From contig CP031585.1 of the NCBI GenBank assembly GCA_003217735.2, positions 186,001 through 250,000 on the forward strand: DNA of 64,000 nt, in the 5' to 3' direction. A program made the position numbers and the translations under genes. Source of the stretch: Marinibacterium anthonyi (GTDB lineage: Bacteria; Pseudomonadota; Alphaproteobacteria; Rhodobacterales; Rhodobacteraceae). Shown here piece after piece: positions 15,195 to 24,125 of this stretch. The notes beneath the pieces are model-generated. The model saw nothing but the letters and a program-made list of their open reading frames with translations, had not been told where the DNA came from and ran no database searches. The first letter of the stretch is position 1; each line of letters begins with the position of its first letter.

Positions 15195-16480
15195 GGACCA
15201 GCGCCATGAAAGACACGACAACGCCCCATATCCCCGTGGTGATCGTCGGCGGCGGGCAGGCGGGGCTTTCGACCGCCTGGTGCCTGCAGCAAAAGGGTAT
15301 CGATTGCATCGTCTTCGAACGGCATTCGAAATTCCAGTCCTGGCGCGTGAACCGCTGGGACAGCTTCTGCCTGGTGACGCCCAACTGGCAATGCCGCCTG
15401 CCGGACTTTCATTACGACAAGGACTATGGCGGCACCGATCCCGACGGCTTCATGCTGAAGGACCAGATCACCGATTACCTGGACGCCTTCGCCGCCAAGG
15501 TGCAGGCTGATATCCGCGAGCGGGTGGATGTCACCCGTGTCACGCCCGAGGCCGAGGGTTACACCGTCGAAACCTCGATCGGGACCTGGACCTGCGACCA
15601 GGTGGTGATCGCCACCGGCGGCTATGACACGCCGATCGAACCCGCCTATGCGCAACGGCTCGACCCGTCGATCTTCCAGATGCATTCGGTCGATTACCGG
15701 AACGTGGACCAGTTCCCCGAGGGTGGCGTTCTGATCGTGGGCACCGGGCAATCCGGCGTCCAGCTGATGGAGGATTTCACGCGCGCCGGGCGCGACGTGC
15801 ACCTGGCCGTCGGTCCCGCGCCGCGCAGCCCGCGCCGGTATCGCGGGCGCGACGCGACCGACTGGCTGTACGATGCGGGCCACTATGCCATCACCATCGA
15901 CACACATCCCGACCCGGTGAAGGCCCTGACCCAGACCAACCATTACATGTCGGGCCGCGACGGCGGGAAAGAGATCGACCTGCGCCGGTTCCACGTCGAG
16001 CATGGCGTGGAACTCTATGGCTCGCTGGCCGACATGAACGGCACGGTGGCCGATTTCCTGCCCGACCTGGCGAAGAACCTGGACGATGCGGACCGGTCCT
16101 ATGTCGGCATCCGCACCCAGATCGACGCCTATATCGCGCGCAACGGCATTGATGCGCCCGAAGAACCGCCCTTTGCCAAGGTCTGGGAGCCGGAAGCAGA
16201 GCGCACGCGGATCGACCTGGCCGAGGCGGGCATCACCTCGATCCTTTGGGCCATCGGGTTCCGGCCGGATTATTCCTGGATCGAAGCGGATGTCTTTGAT
16301 GAGCGCGGCAAGCCCCGGCATCACCGGGGCGTGACCCCGCAAAAGGGGCTGCATTTCATCGGGCTGGGCTGGCTGAACACCTGGGGCTCGGGCCGGTTCC
16401 TGGGGATCGAGGAAGACAGCCGCTACCTTGCCGATCAGATCGCGGCGCAGCTTGCGCGCAGCCGGCAGGCGGTCGGCTAG
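15191..16480 (+). CDS. nitH: NitH, MSMEG_0569-family flavin-dependent oxidoreductase
   Basis: 429 residues. The FAD Rossmann motif is 'VVIVGGGQAGLSTAW' near residue 20, and a second dinucleotide motif 'LIVGTGQSGVQ' sits near residue 180, so it looks like a two-dinucleotide monooxygenase-type flavoprotein. 'NRWDSFCLVTPNW' and 'WAIGFRPDYSWI' are also typical of this class. It could oxidise an amine or N-containing intermediate. The ATG at 15191 overlaps nitG; an alternative ATG at 15206 is possible. It closes the seven-gene cluster, and its stop lies in a CTAG that is also the stop of the convergent TetR gene. Confidence 0.9.
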   Translation: MRTSAMKDTTTPHIPVVIVGGGQAGLSTAWCLQQKGIDCIVFERHSKFQSWRVNRWDSFCLVTPNWQCRLPDFHYDKDYGGTDPDGFMLKDQITDYLDAFAAKVQADIRERVDVTRVTPEAEGYTVETSIGTWTCDQVVIATGGYDTPIEPAYAQRLDPSIFQMHSVDYRNVDQFPEGGVLIVGTGQSGVQLMEDFTRAGRDVHLAVGPAPRSPRRYRGRDATDWLYDAGHYAITIDTHPDPVKALTQTNHYMSGRDGGKEIDLRRFHVEHGVELYGSLADMNGTVADFLPDLAKNLDDADRSYVGIRTQIDAYIARNGIDAPEEPPFAKVWEPEAERTRIDLAEAGITSILWAIGFRPDYSWIEADVFDERGKPRHHRGVTPQKGLHFIGLGWLNTWGSGRFLGIEEDSRYLADQIAAQLARSRQAVG

Positions 16481-17052
16481 GGCTTTGCGTCCGACCCGAT
16501 GCCGGATTGTTCGATCCAGGCGCGGGTTTCGGCCAGGATCTCGGCCGACAGGGCGGGGTCGTCGACCGACCGCGCCATGATCATCGCCCCGACCATGGCC
16601 GACCAGCACCCGATCGCGGCGCGCCGCATCTCGGCCACCGGCCGCCCGCTGTCGCGGGCCAGCGCCGCCGCCACATGGTCGATCTGGGTCGCGACGCCTT
16701 CGCCCATGGCCGCCCGCGCCGGGCTGCACTGGTGGCGCAGCCCCGCGGCCAGCGCCGCCGTGGCGCAGCCGGCATCGGCGCCGTCCCGGTGTTCGGGCGA
16801 CAGGTAGTCGGCCAGGTAATCCGCGAAGCCACGGCTGCAATCGTCCCCGGTGCAGGTCGCATGGGCCACGGTTTCGGCGATCAGGTCGTCCTTCGACCCG
16901 AAATGCCCGTAGAACGCGCCATGGGTCAGGCCGGCGGCCTTCATTACCTCGGCGATGGACACCGCGTCGAACCCCTTCTCGCGAAAGAGCCGTCCAGCCT
17001 CGGCCAGGATCGTCTCGCGGTTCTGGGCCATCCGGGCGCGCGACACTTTCAT
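16477..17052 (-). CDS. TetR/AcrR-family transcriptional regulator
   Basis: 191 residues. An AGGAGG lies 8 nt before the ATG at 17052, so this start is preferred to the in-frame ATG at 17070. The N-terminal helix-turn-helix is 'VSIAEVMKAAGLTHGAFYGH' with 'FGSKDDL' after it. The C-terminal effector domain contains Cys residues ('CTGDDCSRG' and 'AGCATAA'), which could sense electrophiles as NemR does. It is divergent from an Old Yellow Enzyme gene, with two CATGA-N6-TCATG operators between them. I infer that it represses itself and the reductase. Its stop shares CTAG with nitH. Confidence 0.92.
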   Translation of the reverse strand: MKVSRARMAQNRETILAEAGRLFREKGFDAVSIAEVMKAAGLTHGAFYGHFGSKDDLIAETVAHATCTGDDCSRGFADYLADYLSPEHRDGADAGCATAALAAGLRHQCSPARAAMGEGVATQIDHVAAALARDSGRPVAEMRRAAIGCWSAMVGAMIMARSVDDPALSAEILAETRAWIEQSGIGSDAKP

Positions 17053-17082
17053 CGAAAAATCCTCCTGCATGTCTTGAACTAT

Positions 17083-17100
17083 ACATGATGGCCATCATGT
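17083..17100. promoter_or_regulatory. TetR operator, copy 1 (perfect 18-bp palindrome)
   Basis: ACATGATGGCCATCATGT is a perfect palindrome 31 bp upstream of the TetR start codon. Its core CATGA-N6-TCATG repeats exactly at 17111-17126. The divergent location is typical of TetR autoregulation. Confidence 0.8.
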
Positions 17101-17107
17101 TTGGGCT

Positions 17108-17129
17108 ATTCATGACATCTGTCATGAAT
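17108..17129. promoter_or_regulatory. TetR operator, copy 2 (22-bp palindrome)
   Basis: ATTCATGACA-N2-TGTCATGAAT is an inverted repeat with perfect 10-bp arms. It has the same CATGA-N6-TCATG core and the same CTAT 5' flank as copy 1, 27 bp away. It lies on the Old Yellow Enzyme side. Confidence 0.8.
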
Positions 17130-17159
17130 GTAGCGTCGCGCCCGCAGGAGTTCAACGTG

Positions 17160-17267
17160 ATGGACCACCCCAACCCCCGGACCCCCGTCCGTATTCCCGT
17201 TTGTGTTCCCGTCCGTGGTCCTGCCCCGACACCACGGGCGACACTTGCCCGATCCATTCCCGCGTGA
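17160..17267 (+). CDS. Possible 35-residue leader ORF upstream of the ene-reductase
   Basis: An ATG at 17160 follows AGGAG (17146-17150) at normal spacing and opens a 35-codon frame that stops 21 bp before the ene-reductase start. The middle is a 12-bp tandem repeat (17187-17222) read as PVRI-PVCV-PVRG. The position, ribosome-binding site and repeat fit a short leader peptide, perhaps one whose translation affects the downstream gene. High GC makes chance short frames common, and no homologue is recognised, so this is a tentative call. Confidence 0.28.
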   Translation: MDHPNPRTPVRIPVCVPVRGPAPTPRATLARSIPA

Positions 17268-17288
17268 TCCACCATCAAGGAGAAGATC

Positions 17289-18374
17289 ATGACCAACCCG
17301 TTGTTCGAACCCTATTCCCTGGGCGATATCCGTCTTTCCAACCGCGTCGTGATGGCGCCCCTGACCCGCAGCCGCGCCGCCGCCGGCCTGGTGCCCAGCC
17401 CGCTGGCCGCCGATTATTACAGCCAGCGCGCCGGCGCCGGGCTGATCATTACCGAGGCGACGCAGGTCTCGGCCCAGGCGCAGGGCTATCAGGACACGCC
17501 CGGCCTTTACACGCCCGCGCAGATCGCCGGCTGGCGCGCGGTGACCGATGCCGTGCATGACGCCGGCGGCAAGATCTTCGTGCAGCTCTGGCACGTGGGC
17601 CGGGTCAGCCACGTGGACCTGCAGCCCGGCCATGCCGCCCCCGTCGCGCCCTCGGCCATCGCGACGGAAACCAAGACCTTCGTGAACAACGAATTCGTCC
17701 CCGTCTCCACGCCCCGCGCGCTTGAGCTGGACGAGATCCCGGGCATCATCGACGACTTCCGCCAGACCGCTGCCAAGGCGATCGAAGCGGGCTTCGACGG
17801 GGTCGAGATCCACGGCGCCAACGGCTACCTGCTGGACCAGTTCGCCCGCGACGGCGCCAACAAGCGGACCGATGCATATGGCGGGTCGATCGAAAACCGC
17901 GCGCGGCTGATGCTGGAAGTGGCCGCCGCCGTGGCGAAAGAGATCGGCGCCGGACGCACCGGCATCCGCATTTCGCCGGTGACGCCGGCCAACGGCATGT
18001 CCGACAGCGATCCGCAGCCGCTGTTCAACTACATCGTCGAACAGCTGGATGCGCTGAACCTGGCCTACCTGCACGTGGTCGAAGGCGCCACGGGTGGCCC
18101 GCGCGACATCGCGCCGTTCGATTTCGACGCGCTGCGGACGCGGTTCGCCAATGCCTACCTGGCCAACAACGGCTACGACCTGGACATGGCGACCACGGCG
18201 GTGACCGAAGGCAAGGCCGACCTGGTGGCGTTCGGACGCCCCTTCATCGCCAACCCGGACCTGGTGGACCGCCTGGAAACCGGCGCACCGCTGGCCCAGC
18301 TTGACCAGGCCACGCTGTATGGCGGCGGCGAAAAGGGCTACACCGACTACCCGGCGCTCGCCACCGCGGCGTGA
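17289..18374 (+). CDS. Old Yellow Enzyme family alkene reductase (NemA-like)
   Basis: 361 residues. FMN-dependent TIM barrel with 'NRVVMAPLTRSRA' at the N-terminus, 'HVGRVSH', 'GANGYLLDQFARDGANKRTD' (about 180-200), 'YGGSIENRAR' and the phosphate-binding 'LVAFGRPFIANPDLV'. It reduces activated C=C bonds, nitro groups or N-ethylmaleimide-like electrophiles with NAD(P)H. AAGGAGAAG precedes the ATG. It lies downstream of twin TetR operators, the same arrangement as nemRA, so electrophile-induced expression is likely. It is followed by a strong hairpin at 18385-18409. Confidence 0.95.
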   Translation: MTNPLFEPYSLGDIRLSNRVVMAPLTRSRAAAGLVPSPLAADYYSQRAGAGLIITEATQVSAQAQGYQDTPGLYTPAQIAGWRAVTDAVHDAGGKIFVQLWHVGRVSHVDLQPGHAAPVAPSAIATETKTFVNNEFVPVSTPRALELDEIPGIIDDFRQTAAKAIEAGFDGVEIHGANGYLLDQFARDGANKRTDAYGGSIENRARLMLEVAAAVAKEIGAGRTGIRISPVTPANGMSDSDPQPLFNYIVEQLDALNLAYLHVVEGATGGPRDIAPFDFDALRTRFANAYLANNGYDLDMATTAVTEGKADLVAFGRPFIANPDLVDRLETGAPLAQLDQATLYGGGEKGYTDYPALATAA

Positions 18375-18384
18375 CCCGGACGGC

Positions 18385-18409
18385 CGTCGCCCCCGTCAAG
18401 GGGGCGACG
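18385..18409. terminator. Hairpin between convergent ene-reductase and MFS genes
   Basis: CGTCGCCCCC and GGGGGCGACG form a perfect 10-bp stem with a 5-nt loop (gtcaa) 10 nt after the ene-reductase stop. The opposite gene ends at 18441. It is a likely bidirectional terminator, though without a clear T-run. Confidence 0.65.
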
Positions 18410-18410
18410 T

Positions 18411-18449
18411 GCCCTCACCCTCTGCCCTCACCCTCTGCCCTCACCGTCT
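18411..18449. repeat. 13-bp tandem repeat, three copies
   Basis: GCCCTCACCCTCT occurs three times in a row, the last copy with one change (CCGTCT). The third copy covers the stop codon of the MFS gene read on the minus strand. It may be a local slippage duplication at the gene end. Confidence 0.7.
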
Positions 18450-19700
18450 GCTCCATTTCTGGAAGAGGTATAGTGTCACGACGGTGACGACGACGGCTGA
18501 GAGGAGGTAGAGGGCTGCGGCCCAGAGGCCGAGTGTTGCGGTGAGTGTGAGGCCCGCGAGGGGGGCGAAGGCGGCGCCGAAGAGCCAGGAGAGGTTTGTG
18601 GAGATGGCGGTGCCGGTGTAGCGGAATTCGGGCGGGTAGCGGTTGGGGACGATGGCGGAGGCCTGTCCGTAGGCGAAGCCCAGCAGCAGGAAGCCCGGCA
18701 GGATGAAGAGGGCTGGCGCGAAGTTGAGCGCGCCGAGCAGCAGGCAGAGGATGACGATCAGCGAGGTCGAGATCCAGAGCACGCGCTGGCGGGTGATGCG
18801 GTCGGCCAGCAGGCCGGATGCGACGACACCGGCGACGGCGAGGACGCCGCCGAAGACCTGCAGCAGCAGGATGTGGGAGATGCGCTGCTGGGTGTAGAGA
18901 TGTTCGTAGGCCAGCGGGAAGACGGTGACCATGTGGAACAGCGCGTAGCTGGCCAGGGGCAGGAAGGTCGAGACGAGGATCATGCGCCAGTGGTCGCGCA
19001 GCAGCTCGGGCAGGGGGGCGGACTGCATGACCCGGGCATCGCCGCCCAGATCCGATTCGAGCAGGCGAATCCGTGCGAACAGGGCGACGACATTGACGCC
19101 GAAGACGGCGAAGAAGGTGAATCTCCAGCCGAATTCGTAAAATTCTTCGGATGTGAGGAAGCCGGTGAGCACGTAGAACAGCGCGGCGGCGACGATGAAG
19201 CCCAGCGGACCGCCAAGTTGCGGGATCATCGCGTAAAATCCGTTCCGGCCCGGAGGTGCGGCATTTTGCAGCTGTAGCGTCAAACCGTCCCATGCCCCGC
19301 CCAGCCCGATGCCCTGGGTGAAGCGCAACAGCGCCAGCAGGACGGGGGCGAGCCAGCCGATCTGGGCGTATCCGGGCAGCAGGCCGATGGCGACGGTTGA
19401 GGTGCCCAGGATCATCAGGGCGACGATGACCTTGGCGCGCCGGCCGATCCGGGCCTGCACACGCCTGCCGACAAGGCCGGCGATGGGCCTTGCGATAAAA
19501 GCCAGCGAAAACAACAGGAAAGACAGCATCGTTCCGGTGACCGGATCGAAGGTCGGAAAGAACAGATGCGGAAAGACGATGGCCGAGGCGATGGCGTAGA
19601 CGAAGAATCCGAAGAAATCCGTCACCCGCGCCATGACCACCGTGGTGATGATCTCGTCGATGGTAACCGGCTGTGACGCCGATGTATCGGTGAGTGTCAT
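18441..19700 (-). CDS. MFS transporter (metabolite:H+ symporter type)
   Basis: 419 residues from the ATG at 19700, preceded by GGAGGAGG. The longer open frame upstream to 19994 has no coding look. About 12 transmembrane helices are apparent. 'ARVTDFFGFFVYAIASAIVF' at the start and 'IARPIAGLVGRRVQARIGRR' (loop 2-3 basic motif) match the MHS subfamily that imports carboxylates, betaine-like compounds or aromatic acids. 'RFTQGIGLGGAWDG' is the family GxGGE-like helix. It is divergent from cyoA and convergent with the ene-reductase. The substrate is unknown. Confidence 0.9.
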   Translation of the reverse strand: MTLTDTSASQPVTIDEIITTVVMARVTDFFGFFVYAIASAIVFPHLFFPTFDPVTGTMLSFLLFSLAFIARPIAGLVGRRVQARIGRRAKVIVALMILGTSTVAIGLLPGYAQIGWLAPVLLALLRFTQGIGLGGAWDGLTLQLQNAAPPGRNGFYAMIPQLGGPLGFIVAAALFYVLTGFLTSEEFYEFGWRFTFFAVFGVNVVALFARIRLLESDLGGDARVMQSAPLPELLRDHWRMILVSTFLPLASYALFHMVTVFPLAYEHLYTQQRISHILLLQVFGGVLAVAGVVASGLLADRITRQRVLWISTSLIVILCLLLGALNFAPALFILPGFLLLGFAYGQASAIVPNRYPPEFRYTGTAISTNLSWLFGAAFAPLAGLTLTATLGLWAAALYLLSAVVVTVVTLYLFQKWSRR

Positions 19701-19781
19701 GGTTTCCTCCTCCCTGACATGGGCCCGGGGTCCGGGCCGCCTCCTGAGGCCAGCCTGCCCCAGATAGATTTTAATTTCACC

Positions 19782-19795
19782 ATGATTTGCATCAA
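19782..19795. promoter_or_regulatory. FNR/FnrL-like box upstream of cyoA
   Basis: ATGATTTGCATCAA matches the FNR consensus TTGAT-N4-ATCAA at 9 of 10 defined bases. It lies 126 bp upstream of the cyoA ATG in the region divergent from the MFS gene. Oxygen-responsive control of the quinol oxidase by an FnrL-type regulator is plausible and inferred. Confidence 0.6.
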
Positions 19796-19920
19796 GAAGC
19801 CGTTGCAATTTTCTGCGACTGCGAGATAAGCAGCGCTCGCCAGACGCAGGGGCCAGCACAGCCTGGCCTGCCGGGAAGTCAGTCTTCGCTCGTCTGGAAA
19901 CATCGAGACGGAGATTGTCC

Positions 19921-21054
19921 ATGAGCATTTTGCGCTCGCGCTTCCTGTCAGTATCAGTTGCCCTGGTTTCCCTTACCCTGTTGTCGGGCTGCAACCTGCT
20001 GGTCCTGAACCCCTCCGGGGATGTCGCCCGTCAGGAGGGCAACCTGATCGTCTACGCGACGATGCTGATGCTCATCGTGATCGTGCCGGTGATCCTGCTG
20101 ACGCTGTTCTTCGCCTGGAAATACCGGTCGTCGAACACCGATGCGACCTATGAGCCCGAGTGGGATCATTCGGTCAGCATCGAGATCGTGGTCTGGTCGG
20201 TGCCTCTGGCGATCATCATCTGCCTGGGCGGTCTGACCTGGGTGGCGACGCACCGGCTGAACCCCTACGACGACGTGAAACGGATCTCGGTGGACAAGCC
20301 GCTGGACGCGTCGGTCAAGCCGCTGACGATCGAGGTGGTGGCGATGGACTGGAAATGGCTGTTCATCTACCCCGAACAGGGCATCGCGACGGTCAACGAG
20401 GTGGCGGCGATCACCGACCGGCCGGTCGAGTTCAAGATGACCTCGTCGACGGTGATGAACGCCTTCTACATCCCCGACCTGGCCGGCATGATCTATACCA
20501 TGACCGGGATGGAGACCGAGCTGAACGCGGTGATGAACCACGACGGCGTCTACGACGGGTTCTCGGCGAATTATTCCGGGATGGGCTACAACTGGATGCG
20601 CTTCAAGTTCCATTCGATGGACCAGGCCGGGTTCGACGCCTGGGTCGACAAGGTGCGCGCCAGCGACGACACGCTGGACCGGCCGACCTTCGTGGAGCTC
20701 GACAAGCCGTCCAAGGCCCACCCGGTGACCTACTACGGGTCCGTCGAGGAAAACATGTGGACGCGGATCCTGAACCAGTGCGTGTCCGACGACGCGCTGT
20801 GCATGAACGACATGATGATGGTCGACGCGCTTGGCGGCGGCGGTCTGGAAGGGCTTTACAACCGCGAGCTCTACCGCGGCATGTGCTCGGCGGACGATCC
20901 GCGGGCGCTGCTGGACATCCTGCGGCCGAACGACAGCGAGGTCCGCAAGGACGCGGTGATGTCGGCCACCGACCTCCTGCCCGACTTCCTGGCCCCCGCG
21001 GATGCGGCGTCCGGGGCGCAGGCGCAGACACTTCCCGCATCCGAGGGGCAATAA
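19921..21054 (+). CDS. cyoA: Cytochrome bo ubiquinol oxidase subunit II
   Basis: 377 residues from the ATG at 19921 (a TTG at 19915 is a weaker option). It is a lipoprotein: the signal peptide ends in lipobox 'LLSGC'. Two transmembrane helices follow ('[20 protein letters not shown]' and one near residue 90). The C-terminal cupredoxin domain lacks the Cys-Cys CuA ligands of cytochrome c oxidases, as expected for a quinol oxidase. '[11 protein letters not shown]' and '[11 protein letters not shown]' are CyoA-like. It is the first gene of the cyoABCD-SURF1 operon and has an FNR-like box upstream. Confidence 0.95.
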   Translation: MSILRSRFLSVSVALVSLTLLSGCNLLVLNPSGDVARQEGNLIVYATMLMLIVIVPVILLTLFFAWKYRSSNTDATYEPEWDHSVSIEIVVWSVPLAIIICLGGLTWVATHRLNPYDDVKRISVDKPLDASVKPLTIEVVAMDWKWLFIYPEQGIATVNEVAAITDRPVEFKMTSSTVMNAFYIPDLAGMIYTMTGMETELNAVMNHDGVYDGFSANYSGMGYNWMRFKFHSMDQAGFDAWVDKVRASDDTLDRPTFVELDKPSKAHPVTYYGSVEENMWTRILNQCVSDDALCMNDMMMVDALGGGGLEGLYNRELYRGMCSADDPRALLDILRPNDSEVRKDAVMSATDLLPDFLAPADAASGAQAQTLPASEGQ

Positions 21055-21058
21055 CGAA

Positions 21059-23083
21059 ATGGCAAGCGAACTGACACATGGCGCGACGGCCCCGGCCGAG
21101 GTGAGCCCGATCTTCGGCAAGCTCTCCTGGGACGCGATCCCGTATCACGAGCCGGTCCTGGTGATCACCTTCATCGGTGTCGCGATCATCGGGGCGCTCG
21201 TTCTGTTCCTGATGACGAAATACCGGCTGTGGGTCCCGCTGTGGACCGACTGGGCGACGTCGATCGACCACAAGAAGATCGGGATCATGTACATGGTGCT
21301 GGGCTTCATCATGTTCGTGCGCGGCTTTGCCGACGCGCTGCTGATGCGCTCGCAGCAGGCGCTGGCCTCGATGGGCTACGCGGGCTACCTGCCGCCGCAC
21401 CATTACGACCAGGTGTTCAGCGCCCATGGCGTGATCATGATCTTCTTCGCGGCGATGCCCTTCGTGACCGGCTTCATGAACTTCGTGATGCCGCTGCAGA
21501 TCGGGGCGCGCGACGTGGCCTTCCCGTTCCTGAACAACTTCAGCTTCTGGCTGACGGTGTCGGGGGCGGTGCTGGTGATGGTGTCGCTGTTCGTCGGCGA
21601 ATTCCAGACCAACGGCTGGCTGGCCTATCCGCCGCTGTCGGGGCTGGAATACAGCCCCTCGGTGGGGATGGATTATTACCTCTGGGCGCTGAACATCGCG
21701 GGGGTGGGCACGACGCTGTCGGGCATCAACCTGGTGGTGACCATCGTCAAGATGCGCGCGCCGGGCATGACCTGGATGCGGATGCCGATCTTCACCTGGA
21801 CGACGCTGTGCACCAACGTGCTGATCGTGGCGTCCTTCCCGGTGCTGGCGGCGACGCTGGCGCTGATGACGGCCGACCGCTACCTGGGCACGCAGTTCTT
21901 CGTGCCCGAACTGGGCGGCAACCCGATGATGTACGTCAACCTGATCTGGATCTGGGGCCACCCGGAGGTCTACATCCTGATCCTGCCGATCTTCGGCATC
22001 TTCTCGGAGGTGGTGTCGACCTATTCGGGCAAGCGGCTGTTCGGCTATACCTCGATGGTCTACGCGACCTGCGTGATCATGGTGCTGTCCTACCTGGTGT
22101 GGCTGCACCACTTCTTCACCATGGGCGCGGGGGCCAGCGTGAACTCGTTCTTCGGGATCACCACGATGATCATCTCGATCCCGACGGGGGCCAAGCTGTT
22201 CAACTGGCTGTTCACCATGTACAAGGGCCGGATCCGGTTCGAACTGCCGATGCTGTGGACCATCGCCTTCATGGTGACCTTCACGATCGGGGGCATGACC
22301 GGCGTGCTGCTGGCGGTGCCGCCGGCGGATTACGTGCTGCACAACTCGCTGTTCCTGGTGGCGCACTTCCACAACGTGATCATCGGCGGCGTGGTCTTCG
22401 GCGTCTTCGCCGGGGTCACCCACTGGTTCCCCAAGGCCTTCGGCTTCCGGCTTGACCCGTTCTGGGGCAAGCTCAGCTTCTGGGGCTGGATCGTGGGCTT
22501 CTACCTGGCGTTCATGCCGCTCTACATCCTGGGGCTGATGGGCGTCACCCGCCGCCTGAGCCAGTTCGAGGACACGATCTACGCGGGCTACTTCGTGACC
22601 GCGCTGATCGGGGCGCTGTGCATCGCCTTCGGCATCGCGTGCTTCTTCATCCAGCTCTACGTGTCGATCCGCGACCGCGAGCGGCTGCGCGACACCACGG
22701 GCGATCCCTGGGACGGGCGCACGCTGGAATGGTCGACCAGCTCGCCGCCGCCCTACTACAACTTCGCCTTCACGCCGCGGATCCACGACATCGACGCCTT
22801 TGCCGACATGAAAAAGCACGGCTACACCCGTCCGACCGACGGCTTCACCCCGATCCACATGCCGCGTTCCACGGCGTCCGGGGCGATCATGGCCGGCTTC
22901 CTGACGGTGATGGGCTTCGCGATGATCTGGCACATCTGGTGGCTGGCCGCCGTCAGCTTCCTGGCGACGATCGTCTGGGGCATCGGCCATACCTTCAACT
23001 ATGACCGCGACTACTATGTCCCCGCCGACGAGGTCCGCGACATCGAAAGCGCCCGCGGCGCCCAGCTGGAGCCTGCCGAATGA
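21059..23083 (+). CDS. cyoB: Cytochrome bo ubiquinol oxidase subunit I
   Basis: 674 residues from the ATG at 21059. A heme-copper oxidase core with about 15 helices: heme b ligand in '[10 protein letters not shown]', CuB His and the cross-linked Tyr in '[15 protein letters not shown]', the CuB His pair in 'VWLHHFF', and heme o3/b ligands in '[13 protein letters not shown]'. It reduces O2 to water while pumping protons, using ubiquinol. It starts 4 bp after cyoA. All metal ligands are present, so the enzyme should be active. Confidence 0.97.
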   Translation: MASELTHGATAPAEVSPIFGKLSWDAIPYHEPVLVITFIGVAIIGALVLFLMTKYRLWVPLWTDWATSIDHKKIGIMYMVLGFIMFVRGFADALLMRSQQALASMGYAGYLPPHHYDQVFSAHGVIMIFFAAMPFVTGFMNFVMPLQIGARDVAFPFLNNFSFWLTVSGAVLVMVSLFVGEFQTNGWLAYPPLSGLEYSPSVGMDYYLWALNIAGVGTTLSGINLVVTIVKMRAPGMTWMRMPIFTWTTLCTNVLIVASFPVLAATLALMTADRYLGTQFFVPELGGNPMMYVNLIWIWGHPEVYILILPIFGIFSEVVSTYSGKRLFGYTSMVYATCVIMVLSYLVWLHHFFTMGAGASVNSFFGITTMIISIPTGAKLFNWLFTMYKGRIRFELPMLWTIAFMVTFTIGGMTGVLLAVPPADYVLHNSLFLVAHFHNVIIGGVVFGVFAGVTHWFPKAFGFRLDPFWGKLSFWGWIVGFYLAFMPLYILGLMGVTRRLSQFEDTIYAGYFVTALIGALCIAFGIACFFIQLYVSIRDRERLRDTTGDPWDGRTLEWSTSSPPPYYNFAFTPRIHDIDAFADMKKHGYTRPTDGFTPIHMPRSTASGAIMAGFLTVMGFAMIWHIWWLAAVSFLATIVWGIGHTFNYDRDYYVPADEVRDIESARGAQLEPAE

Positions 23084-23751
23084 GCACTGCACCCCAACCC
23101 CTGGACGCCTCCCTTGACGGCCCGCGCGACTTCTTCGTGATCGAAGACCCGCACCACGACGGGCATGATGGCGGGCATGACGGCGACCACCACCACGAGA
23201 CCGGCACCATGCTGGGCTTCTGGGTCTACCTGATGAGCGACAGCCTGATCTTCGGCATCCTCTTCGCGGTCTACGCGGTGGTCGGTCAGAACTATGCCGC
23301 GGGCCCGTCCCCGGCGGACCTGTTCGAGATCGACATGATCCTGATCTCGACCTTCATGCTGCTGTTCTCGTCGATCACCTACGGCTTCGCGGTGATCAAC
23401 ATGCACCAGCGCAAGGTGGGCATGTTCTACCTGTGGATGGTGGTCACCCTGATCTTCGGCCTGATCTTCCTGGGGCTCGAGATCAAGGAGTTCACCCACC
23501 TCTGGCACATCGGCGCCACGCCGTCGGCCAGCGCCTTCCTGTCGGCCTTCTTCACGCTGGTGGGCACCCACGGGCTGCACGTGACGGCCGGGTCGATCTG
23601 GCTGGTGGTGCTGCTGGTGCAGGTCGGGCTGCACGGGCTGACGCCCGAGAACACCCGCCGGATCATGTGCCTGAGCCTGTTCTGGCACTTCCTCGACCTG
23701 ATCTGGATCGGGGTGTTTTCCTTCGTCTACCTGACCGGAGTGCTGCTATGA
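23080..23751 (+). CDS. cyoC: Cytochrome bo ubiquinol oxidase subunit III
   Basis: 223 residues; the ATG overlaps the cyoB stop. Five transmembrane helices of the COX3 fold are visible ('[20 protein letters not shown]' first). '[13 protein letters not shown]' and '[15 protein letters not shown]' are subunit III motifs. The N-terminus has a His/Asp-rich stretch ('[16 protein letters not shown]') not usually so long, which might bind metal or be a simple linker. Structural subunit in the inner membrane. Confidence 0.95.
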   Translation: MSTAPQPLDASLDGPRDFFVIEDPHHDGHDGGHDGDHHHETGTMLGFWVYLMSDSLIFGILFAVYAVVGQNYAAGPSPADLFEIDMILISTFMLLFSSITYGFAVINMHQRKVGMFYLWMVVTLIFGLIFLGLEIKEFTHLWHIGATPSASAFLSAFFTLVGTHGLHVTAGSIWLVVLLVQVGLHGLTPENTRRIMCLSLFWHFLDLIWIGVFSFVYLTGVLL

Positions 23752-24125
23752 CTTCGCCCGCGCACGACACCTCTCCCGCAACCTACGACGCCCGCGGCGC
23801 CTACATGAACTACCTGACGGGCTTTGCCCTGTCGGTGTTCCTGACGCTGATCCCCTTCGCCCTGGTCATGAGCGGCTGGGACATCGGCATCGGCTGGGCG
23901 CTGGCGGTCATCTTCGGCTTCGGCGCGATCCAGGTCATCGTCCACGTGCATTACTTCCTGCACGTCTCCGCCCACAACGAACAGGGCTGGCAGGTCCTCT
24001 CCCTGCTCTTCACCATCATCCTGCTCGTCATCGTCCTGTCCGGCTCCATCTGGGTCATGTTCCACCTCAAGGAAAACATGATGCCCGCCCACGAACAGAT
24101 CGAACGCGTCAAGAACCTCCCGTGA
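23748..24125 (+). CDS. cyoD: Cytochrome bo ubiquinol oxidase subunit IV
   Basis: 125 residues; the ATG at 23748 overlaps the cyoC stop. Three transmembrane helices with the family pattern 'YLTGFALSVFLTLIPFAL', 'VIVHVHYFLHVS' and 'LSLLFTIILLVIVLSGSIWV'. It is a small accessory subunit that assists CuB insertion or complex stability. No cyoE follows; a SURF1 gene takes the next place. Confidence 0.93.
   Translation: MTSPAHDTSPATYDARGAYMNYLTGFALSVFLTLIPFALVMSGWDIGIGWALAVIFGFGAIQVIVHVHYFLHVSAHNEQGWQVLSLLFTIILLVIVLSGSIWVMFHLKENMMPAHEQIERVKNLP

Noticed and set aside
20603-23092. 829-codon open frame on the minus strand opposite cyoB
   Set aside because: Low-complexity Arg/His/Asp-rich shadow of cyoA/cyoB with no recognisable motifs.
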